Under the pieces are notes generated by a model. That model ran no database searches, was not told the origin of the DNA, and was given only the letters and a program-made list of their open reading frames with translations. From NCBI GenBank assembly GCA_029262235.1, contig JAJCZU010000003.1, positions 558,001-622,000 of the forward strand: a DNA stretch of 64,000 nt, given 5' to 3'. The stretch's first letter is position 1. Every line of letters starts with the position of its first letter. The position numbers and the translations under genes are program-made. Source of the stretch: Candidatus Eiseniibacteriota bacterium. Lineage in GTDB: Bacteria > Orphanbacterota > Orphanbacteria > Orphanbacterales > Orphanbacteraceae. Positions 53,836 to 62,875 of the stretch are shown in pieces.

Positions 53836-56800
53836 ATGCACAATCCCCGCACCAGTCCCGAGAGAACCGTTCTCGCAGGGATCCGGATCTTCGCCATTCT
53901 TCTCGCCTGCTTCTTCTTGACGACGCTCGCAACGACGGGCTCCGAGGCGAGCAGGATCGCGCCCGATTCGGAACCCGCAGCTTCCTTCGAGCCCGCCTGG
54001 GAGAGTGATCCCTGGATTCGTCAGGCTCGATCCGGCGCGACGCCGCTGCGAGCCGCCTCGCATTCCGCGCGCATTCATCTCGCATCCGGCTATACGATCG
54101 ATCCGGGTGCTCCGGATCCCCTGGCCGCGGTTCCGGCGAGTCGCAAGACCGAAACGCCGGCCGGCTCGGCGCGGGGGCACTTCCTCGTGCAGTTCGACGG
54201 ACCCATTACGCAGGAAGACAAGGCGAGGATTGAACGCGAGGGGGGGCGCGTCCTCTTCTACGTTCCTGAATACACGCTGCTGATTGAAGCAGGGGGCGAC
54301 GATTTCGCTCGGATTACGGACGGCCCGCGCGTGCGCTGGGGCGGTCACTTCGCTCCCGCCTTCAAGATGAGCGACCGTATCCCGGCGCACGCCAAGGGTG
54401 TCAGCGAGTTCTCGGTTCTCGTATTCCCGAGCGGATCGATGGACCTCGTGAAGTCCGAGGTCGCCAGTCTGGGCGCTACGATTCGTGAGGAATCGGACAA
54501 CGGGATCAACAAGCTCTTTCGGATCGAAATGGACGCTGCGCGCGCGGCGGAACTGGCGAAGCTCGAAGCGGTCGCCTGGATCGAGCCGTACGTCGCGCCG
54601 CAGCTCCTGAACGACCTTTCGCAGTGGGTGTGCCAGACCGACGTCGTGGATGATCGCCGTGTATGGGACATGGGGATCCGGGGCGCGGGACAGGTCATCA
54701 ACGTTCTCGACAGCGGTATCCGCACTTCGCATCTGCAGTTTCTCGACTCGAGCGTGCCGCTTCTCGACTTCGGCGACTACCCGACGCACCGCAAGGTCAT
54801 CGCGTACAAGAAATCGACCGAATCCCCGAACATCCTGTTCGGCGACGAAGGGATCAACGTCTGGCACGGCACGCACGTGTCCGGCACCGCGGCCGGCAGT
54901 GACGATCCGAACGGCGACGTCGACCTTCGCGACGGAAACGCCAAGGACGCGAAGATCTACTTCCAGGACGGTGGCGGGGCCCAGGAAGGGATCCTGCTGC
55001 AGATCGACCTGAACAACGTGTTTATTCACCCGTACAACGGAAACGCCGGCGGTGTCGCGCGCATCAGCAGCAACAGCTGGGGCGGGTCCGTCGCGGGCGC
55101 CTACGATCTTTTCTCGATGACGGCTGATCAGTTCATGTATGAACATCCTGAGTTTCTTCTCTGCTTCGCGAACGGAAACGACGGCTCGCCGATGACGGTG
55201 GGGAGCCCCGCTACCGCGAAGAACGTGCTGTCTGTCGGCGGCACCCAGAACGGAACGAGCGCGAATCTCATCTACAACTCGACGAGCCGCGGTCCGACGG
55301 CGGACGGCCGCTTCAAACCGACGATCTGCGCGCCCGGCCAGAATGTGTGGTCGGCGAACGGTGGGACCGACGCGGCGTACTGGCCGCTTTCGGGAACGAG
55401 CATGGCAACGCCGGGCGCGGCGGGCAGCGCGGCGCTCGTGCGCCAGTATCTGACGGACGGGTGGTATCCGACCGGCGCGCCGGTGCCGGCAAACGCGATG
55501 GCCACTCCTTCGGCGGCACTCGTGAAGGCGATGCTCGTGAACAGCGGGCAGAACGACGTTTCGGGCTTCACGTCGCCCGATTACAACATCGGCTGGGGGC
55601 GCGTGAACACGGACGACGTGCTGACGTTTCCCGGTGACTCGCGCAAGCTCGCGGTCGTCGATCATACGCAGGGACTGCTGACCGGCGAGTACGTCGAGTA
55701 CCAGGTCGAAGTCGCGAACGGCACGATCCCGCTCAAGGTGTCGCTCGTCTGGACGGACTACCCGGGCAGCCCGCTCGCCACGGTGCAGCTCGTGAACGAT
55801 CTCGATCTTTCGGTTTCTGACGGCATCACCACGTACAAGGGCAATCGATATTCCGCCGGACAGTCTGTTGCTGGCGGCGCGCACGACTCGCTGAACGTCG
55901 AAGAGAACGTGCGCGTGAACGCGCCGTCGGCGGGAACCTGGACGATTCGCGTCGACGCGTCGAACGTCCCGTTCGGGCCTCAGGACTTCGCGCTCGTCGT
56001 TACGGGCGGGCTCGCGACCGATGTCGCTCTCGTGACCCTCGACCGTGCGGTCTACGGCGCGGGTGACCATCTCGCGATGCGCGTTGTCGATCTCGACGCT
56101 GCGGGTTCGTCGGTCGACGTCGCGGTTACGAGCGACACCGAACTCGGCAATGAAACGGTGACCTTGAACGGCGGGAACGGCGTGTTCCAGGGCACGTTCC
56201 CCACCGCGGCCTTTGCCTCGTGGCTCGGCGATGGACAGCTTTCGGTCAGTCACGGCGACGAAGTGACCGTGACGTACGACGCCAGTTCGAAGAGCGGCAC
56301 GCTGGTGGCGACGGCGCACATCAATATGAACGGCCCGGTGCTTTCGGGCGTCGCCGTGGAAGAGGCCGGGCAGACAGCGGCCACGATCGTGTGGTCTTCT
56401 TCCGCGCCTTCGAATTCGAAGATTTACTACGGGACGACGCCGGCGCTCGGCAGCGAAAGCGCGGTCGATCCCGCTCTGGTCGCCGCGCATCGGATCACCG
56501 TGAACGGCCTTACGGCCAATCAAACCTACTACTACGATGTGGAGTCGGCGGACAATCAGGGCAATACCGTGCGCGACGATAACGGCGGCGGTCATTATAC
56601 GTTCACGACCAGTGGCAAGAAGGACGTGCTGCTCGTCATCGGCGACGCGACGTTCGACCTGCGCTCGTACTACGAGGACGCGTTCGGAAGCGCGGGCTGG
56701 TCGTACAACGTCTGGGAAGGGGCGGCCGCGAGTACGCCGTTCGTGGGTGACGAAAACGCCGGGCTTGCCTCGTACAAGGCGGTCATCTGGCAGGTCGGCT

Positions 56801-58308
56801 CCGAACAGTACCCGCCGTTCACCGACGCCGCGCGCGATTCGCTCGTGCGATACAACGACGTGGGCAGCCGGTGGACGTGTTTCTCCCACGACGTCGCATG
56901 GGACTTCAGCGATCCGAGCTCACCGGACTTCTCGGTCGATCGCAAGGACTGGTTCGAGACGGAACTCCATGCCGTTTATGTGGAAGATCCGGGTACGTGG
57001 GGGACGAACGTCGGGTATGCGGCCGATCCGATCTCCGGCGCGTACACGGGCGGAATTTCCTACACGGCGCACCGGTCGGGCGCGGCGGGTGACGAGGTGC
57101 TCGGGCAGGCGGGTTCCGGCACGGTCGCCGACGCCTGGCAGAACGACGACATCGTGCCCGGCCCGGTCGCGATTCGCTGGACGGGGGGCGGCCCCGTGGG
57201 GAGCCCGGGCGAATCGATCTGGTCGGGAACGGCCAACAAGTTCGTCGGCAACTTCTACGAATGGGTCGGTCTGAACCGCAGTACGTCGAACGATGTTGCG
57301 CGCGCCGATGTACTCGACAAGACGTTGCAGTGGCTGATCGGCCACGATCATCCGGATGTCGCGCTGACATCCGCCACGGGCGGCGAAACGTATACAGGCA
57401 CATCGGCATCCATCGCATGGACGGAGTCGGTCGATGCGGGACTCTCCGCGGCCGCGCGTCGCATCTACTACAGCGACAACAGCGGCTCGGGGTGGACGCT
57501 GATCACGGGGAGCGCCGGACCGAGTCCCTACAACTGGGATATCAGTGCGATCCCGAACGGCGCGCAATATCGCGTACGGATCGAAGTCGAAGATGACGGC
57601 GCACCCGTTCTGGCGGGGTCGGCTTCTTCCGGGGCCGACTTTACGATCGATCGTCCCGGCGGTGATACGCGCGGACCGATCGTCCAGGCAGGGTCACCCG
57701 TCGTCGATCCGAATCCGATGTACGTCGTTACGAGTTCGGCATTCACCGCTACGGTCAGTGACGTGACGACGGGGAACGCCAACGTGACCGCAGCCGAATG
57801 GTCGTCCGGTTCGACGCCGGCACCGGCCGGCAGCGGAGCGGCGATGAGCGGTGCATTCGGTTCGCCGACGGTCTCCGTGTCGGCGACCGTGCCCGGTTCG
57901 TCACTCGGCGCGGGCTACGACACGCTCTGGGTGCGCGGGCAGGACGCGAACGGGCAGTGGGGCGCCGCCGCCTCTCTGCGGGTGATCGTGACAAGTGATC
58001 CGGCAACGGATGTCGCCGGTGGCGTACCGACGCGTCTCGCGCTGCACGGCAATCGGCCGAACCCGTTCAATCCGACGACCGCGATTGCATTCTCCGTGCC
58101 GGGGGATGCGCGCGTTACGCTCGACGTTTACGATCTTGCGGGACGTCGCGTGAAGACGCTCGTCGACCGTAGCATGAGCGCCGGCAATCACACCGTGAAC
58201 TGGAGCGGAGTCGATGACGCGAACCATCCCGTGGCAAGCGGCATCTACTTCTACCGACTTCGATCGGGGGCGGAGGAAGCCGTCGGTCGCATGATCCTGA
58301 TTCGCTGA
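53836..58308 (+). CDS. Large secreted subtilisin-family (S8) protease with accessory and sorting domains
   Basis: 1490 residues. CGGAGG lies five bases before the ATG. Signal peptide to about residue 40; propeptide-like region to about 265, including an inhibitor-like segment with LEAVAWIEPY. The S8 domain has the complete triad D292 (VLDSGI), H344 (HGTHVSGT) and S522 (SGTSMATPG), with the oxyanion Asn probably in CFANGNDG. A P-domain-like beta module follows (about 600-740), then a fibronectin type III domain (about 830-925), a GATase-like alpha/beta segment starting KDVLLVIGDATFDLRSYYED (about 930-1150), a beta domain with cadherin/Ig features, and the FlgD-like end (RPNPFNPTTAIAF...GIYFYRLRSG..RMILIR). 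Secreted, probably surface-retained, degrading protein. Confidence 0.93.
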   Translation: MHNPRTSPERTVLAGIRIFAILLACFFLTTLATTGSEASRIAPDSEPAASFEPAWESDPWIRQARSGATPLRAASHSARIHLASGYTIDPGAPDPLAAVPASRKTETPAGSARGHFLVQFDGPITQEDKARIEREGGRVLFYVPEYTLLIEAGGDDFARITDGPRVRWGGHFAPAFKMSDRIPAHAKGVSEFSVLVFPSGSMDLVKSEVASLGATIREESDNGINKLFRIEMDAARAAELAKLEAVAWIEPYVAPQLLNDLSQWVCQTDVVDDRRVWDMGIRGAGQVINVLDSGIRTSHLQFLDSSVPLLDFGDYPTHRKVIAYKKSTESPNILFGDEGINVWHGTHVSGTAAGSDDPNGDVDLRDGNAKDAKIYFQDGGGAQEGILLQIDLNNVFIHPYNGNAGGVARISSNSWGGSVAGAYDLFSMTADQFMYEHPEFLLCFANGNDGSPMTVGSPATAKNVLSVGGTQNGTSANLIYNSTSRGPTADGRFKPTICAPGQNVWSANGGTDAAYWPLSGTSMATPGAAGSAALVRQYLTDGWYPTGAPVPANAMATPSAALVKAMLVNSGQNDVSGFTSPDYNIGWGRVNTDDVLTFPGDSRKLAVVDHTQGLLTGEYVEYQVEVANGTIPLKVSLVWTDYPGSPLATVQLVNDLDLSVSDGITTYKGNRYSAGQSVAGGAHDSLNVEENVRVNAPSAGTWTIRVDASNVPFGPQDFALVVTGGLATDVALVTLDRAVYGAGDHLAMRVVDLDAAGSSVDVAVTSDTELGNETVTLNGGNGVFQGTFPTAAFASWLGDGQLSVSHGDEVTVTYDASSKSGTLVATAHINMNGPVLSGVAVEEAGQTAATIVWSSSAPSNSKIYYGTTPALGSESAVDPALVAAHRITVNGLTANQTYYYDVESADNQGNTVRDDNGGGHYTFTTSGKKDVLLVIGDATFDLRSYYEDAFGSAGWSYNVWEGAAASTPFVGDENAGLASYKAVIWQVGSEQYPPFTDAARDSLVRYNDVGSRWTCFSHDVAWDFSDPSSPDFSVDRKDWFETELHAVYVEDPGTWGTNVGYAADPISGAYTGGISYTAHRSGAAGDEVLGQAGSGTVADAWQNDDIVPGPVAIRWTGGGPVGSPGESIWSGTANKFVGNFYEWVGLNRSTSNDVARADVLDKTLQWLIGHDHPDVALTSATGGETYTGTSASIAWTESVDAGLSAAARRIYYSDNSGSGWTLITGSAGPSPYNWDISAIPNGAQYRVRIEVEDDGAPVLAGSASSGADFTIDRPGGDTRGPIVQAGSPVVDPNPMYVVTSSAFTATVSDVTTGNANVTAAEWSSGSTPAPAGSGAAMSGAFGSPTVSVSATVPGSSLGAGYDTLWVRGQDANGQWGAAASLRVIVTSDPATDVAGGVPTRLALHGNRPNPFNPTTAIAFSVPGDARVTLDVYDLAGRRVKTLVDRSMSAGNHTVNWSGVDDANHPVASGIYFYRLRSGAEEAVGRMILIR

Positions 58309-58321
58309 TTCTCGATTCGGT

Positions 58322-58373
58322 GGCCGCCGCGCGCGCTTCAAACTGCCGCGCGGCGGCCGACCGCTTTCTGTTA
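58322..58373 (+). terminator. Terminator after the subtilisin gene
   Basis: A perfect 12-bp stem (GGCCGCCGCGCG and CGCGCGGCGGCC, 13-nt loop) followed within a few bases by GCTTTCTGTT. The T-tract is interrupted, but the stem is very strong and sits 13 bp after the stop. Confidence 0.6.
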
Positions 58374-58397
58374 TTCGCTCAGACTGTGACTCGCGTA

Positions 58398-59348
58398 TCA
58401 GGCCCCCGCGGGGAGCAGGCACGCTTTCGCAATCGCTTCCACATGACGATGGTCGGTTCCGCAGCAGCCGCCGACAACGGCGAGCCTGCGCAGCTTCTTT
58501 CTGATCTCCCGATACTGCGCGCCGAGTTCGACGGGATTGCCGTCGTCCAGAACCTCGCTTGCGTCGAGTTCCTCATGGCTCATGCAGGAAGCATTGGCGC
58601 GAAGCCCGCGAATACGATCCGTCCACGAAGCGCCTTCATCCATCGTGGACTCGAAGTGAGTCGGATGCGCGCAGTTGATCATGTAGTAAGCCGGCCCGTC
58701 GGCTGTACGCCGGTCGACTTCCTCGATCGCGGCCCGCAGGCTTTGCCCGGAGGGAAGGCGACCGTCGGTTTCTACCGTGAATGAAACCGCAACCGGGAGC
58801 CCCGCTTCGCGCGCCGCGTGTACGATTCCAACGGCTTCCGGCACGTTCGTCATCGTGAGCGCGCCTGCCATGTCCGCGCCCGCCTGGCGAAAGGCCGCGA
58901 TCTGGGGGCGATGATAGGCCGCGGCTTCCGCCGGTGTCATCGTGGTATCCGCCACGTACCCGTCCCCGCGCGGGCCGATGCATCCGCTGATCACGACAGG
59001 CGTCACTTCACTCGCGAATTCCGCACGCACCTCGCGCAGCAGGCGAATCGAGTCACGGTTCGCTTCGGCGAGCGCTTCCTCGGAGTAGCCGAGCTGCGCT
59101 CCCCAGTCCGGGTTCGCGCGCCACGTGACGCTTTCGAGCACGATCCCCGTACCGTGACGCCTGGCGATGTCGATATAGAGCGCGAAGTAGTCCCGCAGCC
59201 GTTCGCGCCCCCCCGGACGCTTCAGGAGATCGAATGCGGCGAAGGCGGGGAGTTCGATCCCGTCGTGAAAAACGAGCGTCGTTTCCAGGCCGCCGTCGGT
59301 CAGTAAGAGTCCGCCCGCAAGCTGTGGCAGGCGATTCGAGTCACTCAT
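58398..59348 (-). CDS. Homocysteine S-methyltransferase family protein
   Basis: 316 residues. AAGGAG lies ten bases before the ATG at 59348 and only one base before an upstream in-frame ATG at 59357, so 59348 is preferred. The barrel begins LLLTDGGLETTLVFHDGIELPAFAAFDLL. The three zinc-binding cysteines are present: one in the motif MINCAHP and two in the motif VVGGCCGTD. The enzyme transfers a methyl group from S-methylmethionine or SAM (or related donors) to homocysteine, giving methionine; betaine-dependent relatives share the motifs. It appears monocistronic. Confidence 0.9.
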   Translation of the reverse strand: MSDSNRLPQLAGGLLLTDGGLETTLVFHDGIELPAFAAFDLLKRPGGRERLRDYFALYIDIARRHGTGIVLESVTWRANPDWGAQLGYSEEALAEANRDSIRLLREVRAEFASEVTPVVISGCIGPRGDGYVADTTMTPAEAAAYHRPQIAAFRQAGADMAGALTMTNVPEAVGIVHAAREAGLPVAVSFTVETDGRLPSGQSLRAAIEEVDRRTADGPAYYMINCAHPTHFESTMDEGASWTDRIRGLRANASCMSHEELDASEVLDDGNPVELGAQYREIRKKLRRLAVVGGCCGTDHRHVEAIAKACLLPAGA

Positions 59349-59484
59349 GATACCCATGCTCCTTCTCGTATGGTTCGGAGCGCGATCAGCCGCGTTCCTG
59401 TTCTCTACTGACAGATACGCAGGAAGGAACCCGAGCCCGCCAAAGAAAATGGCGGCTCGAAAGCGGGTGGGTTAGGATAGGTCC

Positions 59485-60642
59485 ATGAACCGGCCTCTGC
59501 TTTTCCTGCTGCCTCTCCTGATCGCCGCCTGTCCGGTCGCGGCAGGACCTCTCGACGGGATGACACTCTCCTGGACATACGATTCGGGCGGCTGAATCTT
59601 CGTTGCGCCCGAAGTTTCGGGCGACCGCGTCTATATCGGGTCGTGCTCCGGCCGATTCGTCTCGCTCGATCTCGCGACCGGCGAGCCGATCTGGGAATAC
59701 GACATCGTTTCGGACGGCGCGCAGAATTTCCACGGCGACATGATACTGAACGACACCCGCGCAATCGTGCCGACAGACGGGCAATCCGGGTTTATCTACT
59801 CGTTCGATCTCGCCACGGGTGAACCTACCTGGAAGTTGAGCGCGGGGAGCGGAGTCGCCGTCGATCTCGTTGAACACGATGGTCGCGTGTACGCATTCAC
59901 GCTGCAGAGCGAAGTGATCGCACTCGACCCGGCCGATGGCGCGATCATCTGGCGCCGCGCGTTCCACAGGGAGGGGGCGATCCATCGCTTCATGGGACTC
60001 GTTCCCGGGGTCGCCGGTTCGATACTGGTGGTCGGCTGTCTCGACGGTTTCGTGCGCGCTCTCGATCGGGAAAACGGCGAAACCGTCTGGGAGCGTGATG
60101 TCGGCGCCGGCGTTACGAGTTCCGTGCTCGCCGCCGGAGATGTCGTCGTCACAGGAACGGTCGATTCCACGTTCCACGCGTTCGCGGTTGCGGGCGGCGA
60201 CACGGTACGCTCCGCGAAAGCGGACGGGGAGCCGCGTGGCAAGCTCGTGGCGCTCGACGGAAAGGGTTCGTTCGCGGCTTTTCTCGCACGGAACGCGTGG
60301 GAGGGACGCATCACGCGATGGAGCCCCGATCTCGTGCGCGAATGGGTCGCGCTGCCGCCGAACGGATCCGCGTGGATATCGCAGCGTCCCTACCTGCTTG
60401 GTGAACAGTGGATCCTGGCCGGCACGTCAAGCGGTGTGATCGGAGTGATCGACATCGATTCCGGCGAGCTCGTACAGGAGTTCGCGGTCGAACCGGAACA
60501 CGACTGGGACGGCGACGGCCTGCGGTCGTTCGGCTTCACTGAGAGAAAGCTGTTCGTCGGTTCCGTGCGCGGAGTGCTCTACTGCTACGATCTTCCGGTC
60601 GAAAAAAAAGGCCGGCCTCCTGAAGAGACCGGCCTTCGTTAG
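59485..60642 (+). CDS. PQQ-type beta-propeller lipoprotein with in-frame TGA at codon 37
   Basis: 386 codons from the ATG at 59485, with TGA at 59593-59595 (codon 37) in an otherwise uninterrupted frame. Before it: a lipoprotein signal (MNRPLLFLLPLLIAACPVA, lipobox IAAC) and the start of the first blade (LSWTYDSGG). After it: IFVAPEVSGDRVYIGSCSGRFVSLDLATGEPIW and six or so further PQQ-like blades (ALDPADGAIIWRRAF, ALDRENGETVWERDV, VIDIDSGELVQEF). Homologous blades usually have a polar residue or proline at the stop position, so CGA to TGA is a simple explanation. A hairpin sits just downstream, so recoding (selenocysteine) cannot be excluded. Translation could otherwise restart only deep inside. 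Role unknown; BamB-like propellers assist outer-membrane assembly. Confidence 0.72.
59607..59622 (+). other. Hairpin 11 nt after the in-frame TGA
   Basis: A perfect inverted repeat, GCCCGAA-GT-TTCGGGC (six pairs closing a four-base loop), with its apex about 19 nt downstream of the TGA. Bacterial selenocysteine elements are hairpins with apical loops roughly 16-37 nt after UGA, usually with a G in the first positions of the loop; this fits loosely. It may equally be ordinary coding sequence. Confidence 0.3.
60602..60636 (-). terminator. Rho-independent terminator for the M13 peptidase gene
   Basis: On the minus strand an eight-bp stem (AAGGCCGG and CCGGCCTT, 13-nt loop) is followed by a run of Ts; the plus strand shows eight As at 60602-60609. 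It lies 34 bp beyond the peptidase stop and is embedded in the last codons of the convergent propeller gene. Confidence 0.88.
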
Positions 60643-60669
60643 CTGGGCATCGCGCCCCGCAACCACATT

Positions 60670-62745
60670 CTACCAGATATGAACGCGCTCTTCCGGCGGC
60701 AGGTACATCGGGTCGCCGGGCTTCACGTCGAAAGCGGCGTACCACGCGTCGATGTTACGCACGATTCCGTTCACGCGAAACTCCGGCGGGCTGTGCGGAT
60801 CGGCCGAAACACGGGTCAGCATGGTTTCGTCGCGCATCTTGCCGCGCCAGATCTGGGCGTAGCTCAGGAAGAAGCGCTGGTCGCCGGTCAGGCCGTCGAG
60901 AACGGGCGCTTCCTGCCCCTTCAGGCTGAGCTTGTACGCGTGGTAGGCGATCTCGAGGCCACCGAGGTCGCCGATGTTCTCGCCGAGCGTGAGCTCTCCG
61001 TTTACGAACACGCCTTCGAGCGGGCTGTACCCGTTGAACTGGGCAACGAGCCTGTCGGCCTTCCCTTTGAACTTCGCTTCGTCTTCCGGTGTCCACCACT
61101 CGCGAAGGACGCCGTCCCCGTCCGACTTCCGACCCTGGTCATCGAAGCCGTGCCCGATTTCGTGCCCGATTACCGCGCCGATGCCGCCGTAGTTGACAGC
61201 GTCATCCGCGTACGGATCGAAGAAGGGCGGCTGCAGAATGGCAGCGGGGAAAACGATCTCGTTCAAGCCGGGATTGTAGTAGGCGTTCACCATCTGCGGC
61301 GGCATGTGCCACTCGCCCCGATCGATCGGTCCGCCGAGTTTCGCCCGATCGTATTCGTATTTCCACTCGGCCGTACGGTTCACGTTGCCGACGAGGTCGC
61401 CGGGCATGACCTTGAGCGCGGAGTAGTCCTTCCACTTGTCCGGATACCCGATTTTTACGGTGAACTTCGCAAGCTTCTCGCGTGCTTCCACTTTCGTTTC
61501 TTCGGACATCCATGCGAGGTTGTCGATCCGCTCCTCGAACGCGACGATCAGGTTTTCGACAAGCCGGTCCATGCGGTCTTTCGACTCCTGCTTGAAGTGA
61601 CGCTCCACGTAGAGCTGGCCGACGCTCTCGCCCATGCCGCGGTTCATCAGGTTCACGAAACGCTTCCAGCGCGCCCGCTGTTCTTTCGCCCCGGTCATGG
61701 CCGTTGAAATGAAACGGAACTGGGCTTCATCGAATTCTCTCGGCAGAAGCTGTGCGTTGCGGCTGACGAGCGATGCCTTCATGTACGCCTGCCACGTGGG
61801 GATCGGCGTGTCTGCGAAGACCTTCGCCATGCCCGTATACGCGCTCGGCGTCTCGATTACGAAATGCGTCTCGTCGGCAAGTCCGAGGCCGGCGAGATAC
61901 ACTCCCCACGGGAAACCGGGGGCGGACTTCGCGAGTTCATCGGGAGTCATTACATTATAGGTCTTGTCCCGGTCGCGTGTTTCCGCACGTTCCCAATGCG
62001 CTTCGGCGAGATTCGTTTCGAGCGCGATCACGGTATTGGCGCTGGCCTCCGGGTCCTTGTCGTCGATCAGCATGAAAACGTCAGTGAGGTACTCGCGATA
62101 GCTCGAGAGCGCTTTCTGGAAACGCTCGTTTTCCGTATCGAGATAGTAGGAACGGTCGGGCAGCGTGATTCCGCTCTGATCGAAGTGGGCGCGGTAGATT
62201 TCCGGATTCTTCGAATCCTGGTCGACGTAGTAGGTGAAAGGCGACTGCCTGCCGGCGCGCGCTCCCGCGGCGAGATGGCGCGCCACTTCTTCGTACGAAG
62301 ACAGTTTCTCGATGGCGGCCAGCGAGGGCGCGAGAGGTGCGAGACCGTTCCCTTCGATCGACTCCTCGTCGAGATAGTCTTTGTAGAGGGTGCCCACTTT
62401 GAACATGACGCTGTTCGGATCGACCTGCGCGCCAGCGGATTCGTCGAGGATCTTCTTCACGTTCTCTTCCGATTCGATCCGAAGCTGGTAAAACGAACCG
62501 AACGACGAAAGGTCTTCGGGAATTTCATATTCGCGAAGCCATGTTCCGCTGGCGTGCTGGAAAAAATCCTCGCCGGGGGAGACAGCCGGATCGATCGCGT
62601 CGAGTTCGATGCCCCAGTTTCCCAGTTTCGCCTTGCCGGATTCGCCGGGGATGATATCGGCCGCGAGCGGGCCGGGGCTGCCGAGCGACAGCACGGCGCA
62701 GACGAGCGCGCCCCCCGCGATTCTCTTCATGATCGGATCGTTCAT
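60670..62745 (-). CDS. pepO: M13-family zinc metallopeptidase (neprilysin/PepO-like)
   Basis: 691 residues from the ATG at 62745, with GGGAG seven bases upstream. The signal peptide ends about GPLAAD (residue 30). The N-terminal M13 domain begins DPAVSPGEDFFQHASGTWL. The peptidase domain has VNAYYNPGLNEIVFPAAILQPPFFD (substrate backbone-binding NAYY), the zinc motif H528-EIGH532, the second metal ligand in GENIGDLGGLEIAY (Glu then Asp), and a C-terminal VHIW like the family's C-x-x-W end. It cleaves oligopeptides. A signal peptide puts it in the envelope, unlike cytoplasmic PepO of lactic bacteria. The symbol is by family resemblance. Confidence 0.93.
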   Translation of the reverse strand: MNDPIMKRIAGGALVCAVLSLGSPGPLAADIIPGESGKAKLGNWGIELDAIDPAVSPGEDFFQHASGTWLREYEIPEDLSSFGSFYQLRIESEENVKKILDESAGAQVDPNSVMFKVGTLYKDYLDEESIEGNGLAPLAPSLAAIEKLSSYEEVARHLAAGARAGRQSPFTYYVDQDSKNPEIYRAHFDQSGITLPDRSYYLDTENERFQKALSSYREYLTDVFMLIDDKDPEASANTVIALETNLAEAHWERAETRDRDKTYNVMTPDELAKSAPGFPWGVYLAGLGLADETHFVIETPSAYTGMAKVFADTPIPTWQAYMKASLVSRNAQLLPREFDEAQFRFISTAMTGAKEQRARWKRFVNLMNRGMGESVGQLYVERHFKQESKDRMDRLVENLIVAFEERIDNLAWMSEETKVEAREKLAKFTVKIGYPDKWKDYSALKVMPGDLVGNVNRTAEWKYEYDRAKLGGPIDRGEWHMPPQMVNAYYNPGLNEIVFPAAILQPPFFDPYADDAVNYGGIGAVIGHEIGHGFDDQGRKSDGDGVLREWWTPEDEAKFKGKADRLVAQFNGYSPLEGVFVNGELTLGENIGDLGGLEIAYHAYKLSLKGQEAPVLDGLTGDQRFFLSYAQIWRGKMRDETMLTRVSADPHSPPEFRVNGIVRNIDAWYAAFDVKPGDPMYLPPEERVHIW

Positions 62746-62860
62746 AGTTTCTCTCCCAGTCATCGTCGTTTCAGGTCGGTAAGTGGCACGGAGCCGGATT
62801 CGAGTGGTGCAGCAAAGAATCGTAGCATACAGAACGCGTGTTTATCCATCCCCGCGGAAG

Positions 62861-62869
62861 TGCTACATT
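62861..62869 (+). promoter_or_regulatory. Extended -10, leaderless candidate
   Basis: TGC-TACATT (four of six plus the TGn extension), six bases before the ATG at 62876; there is no Shine-Dalgarno sequence. No -35 hexamer is visible. Confidence 0.4.
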
Positions 62870-62875
62870 GCCAGC

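Noticed and set aside
53797-56889. 1030-codon minus-strand open frame within the subtilisin gene
   Set aside because: It is antisense to a gene with a full S8 catalytic triad; composition is Arg/His/Val-rich with no recognisable family.
59593-59595. Use of an alternative genetic code (UGA as Gly or Trp)
   Set aside because: Many intact genes here end in TGA, including ATGA overlaps, so UGA is a normal stop in this genome.
59386-60177. 263-codon minus-strand open frame opposite the propeller lipoprotein
   Set aside because: The plus strand shows clear PQQ-like blades on both sides of the TGA; the minus frame has no domain and is Asp/Arg/His-rich.
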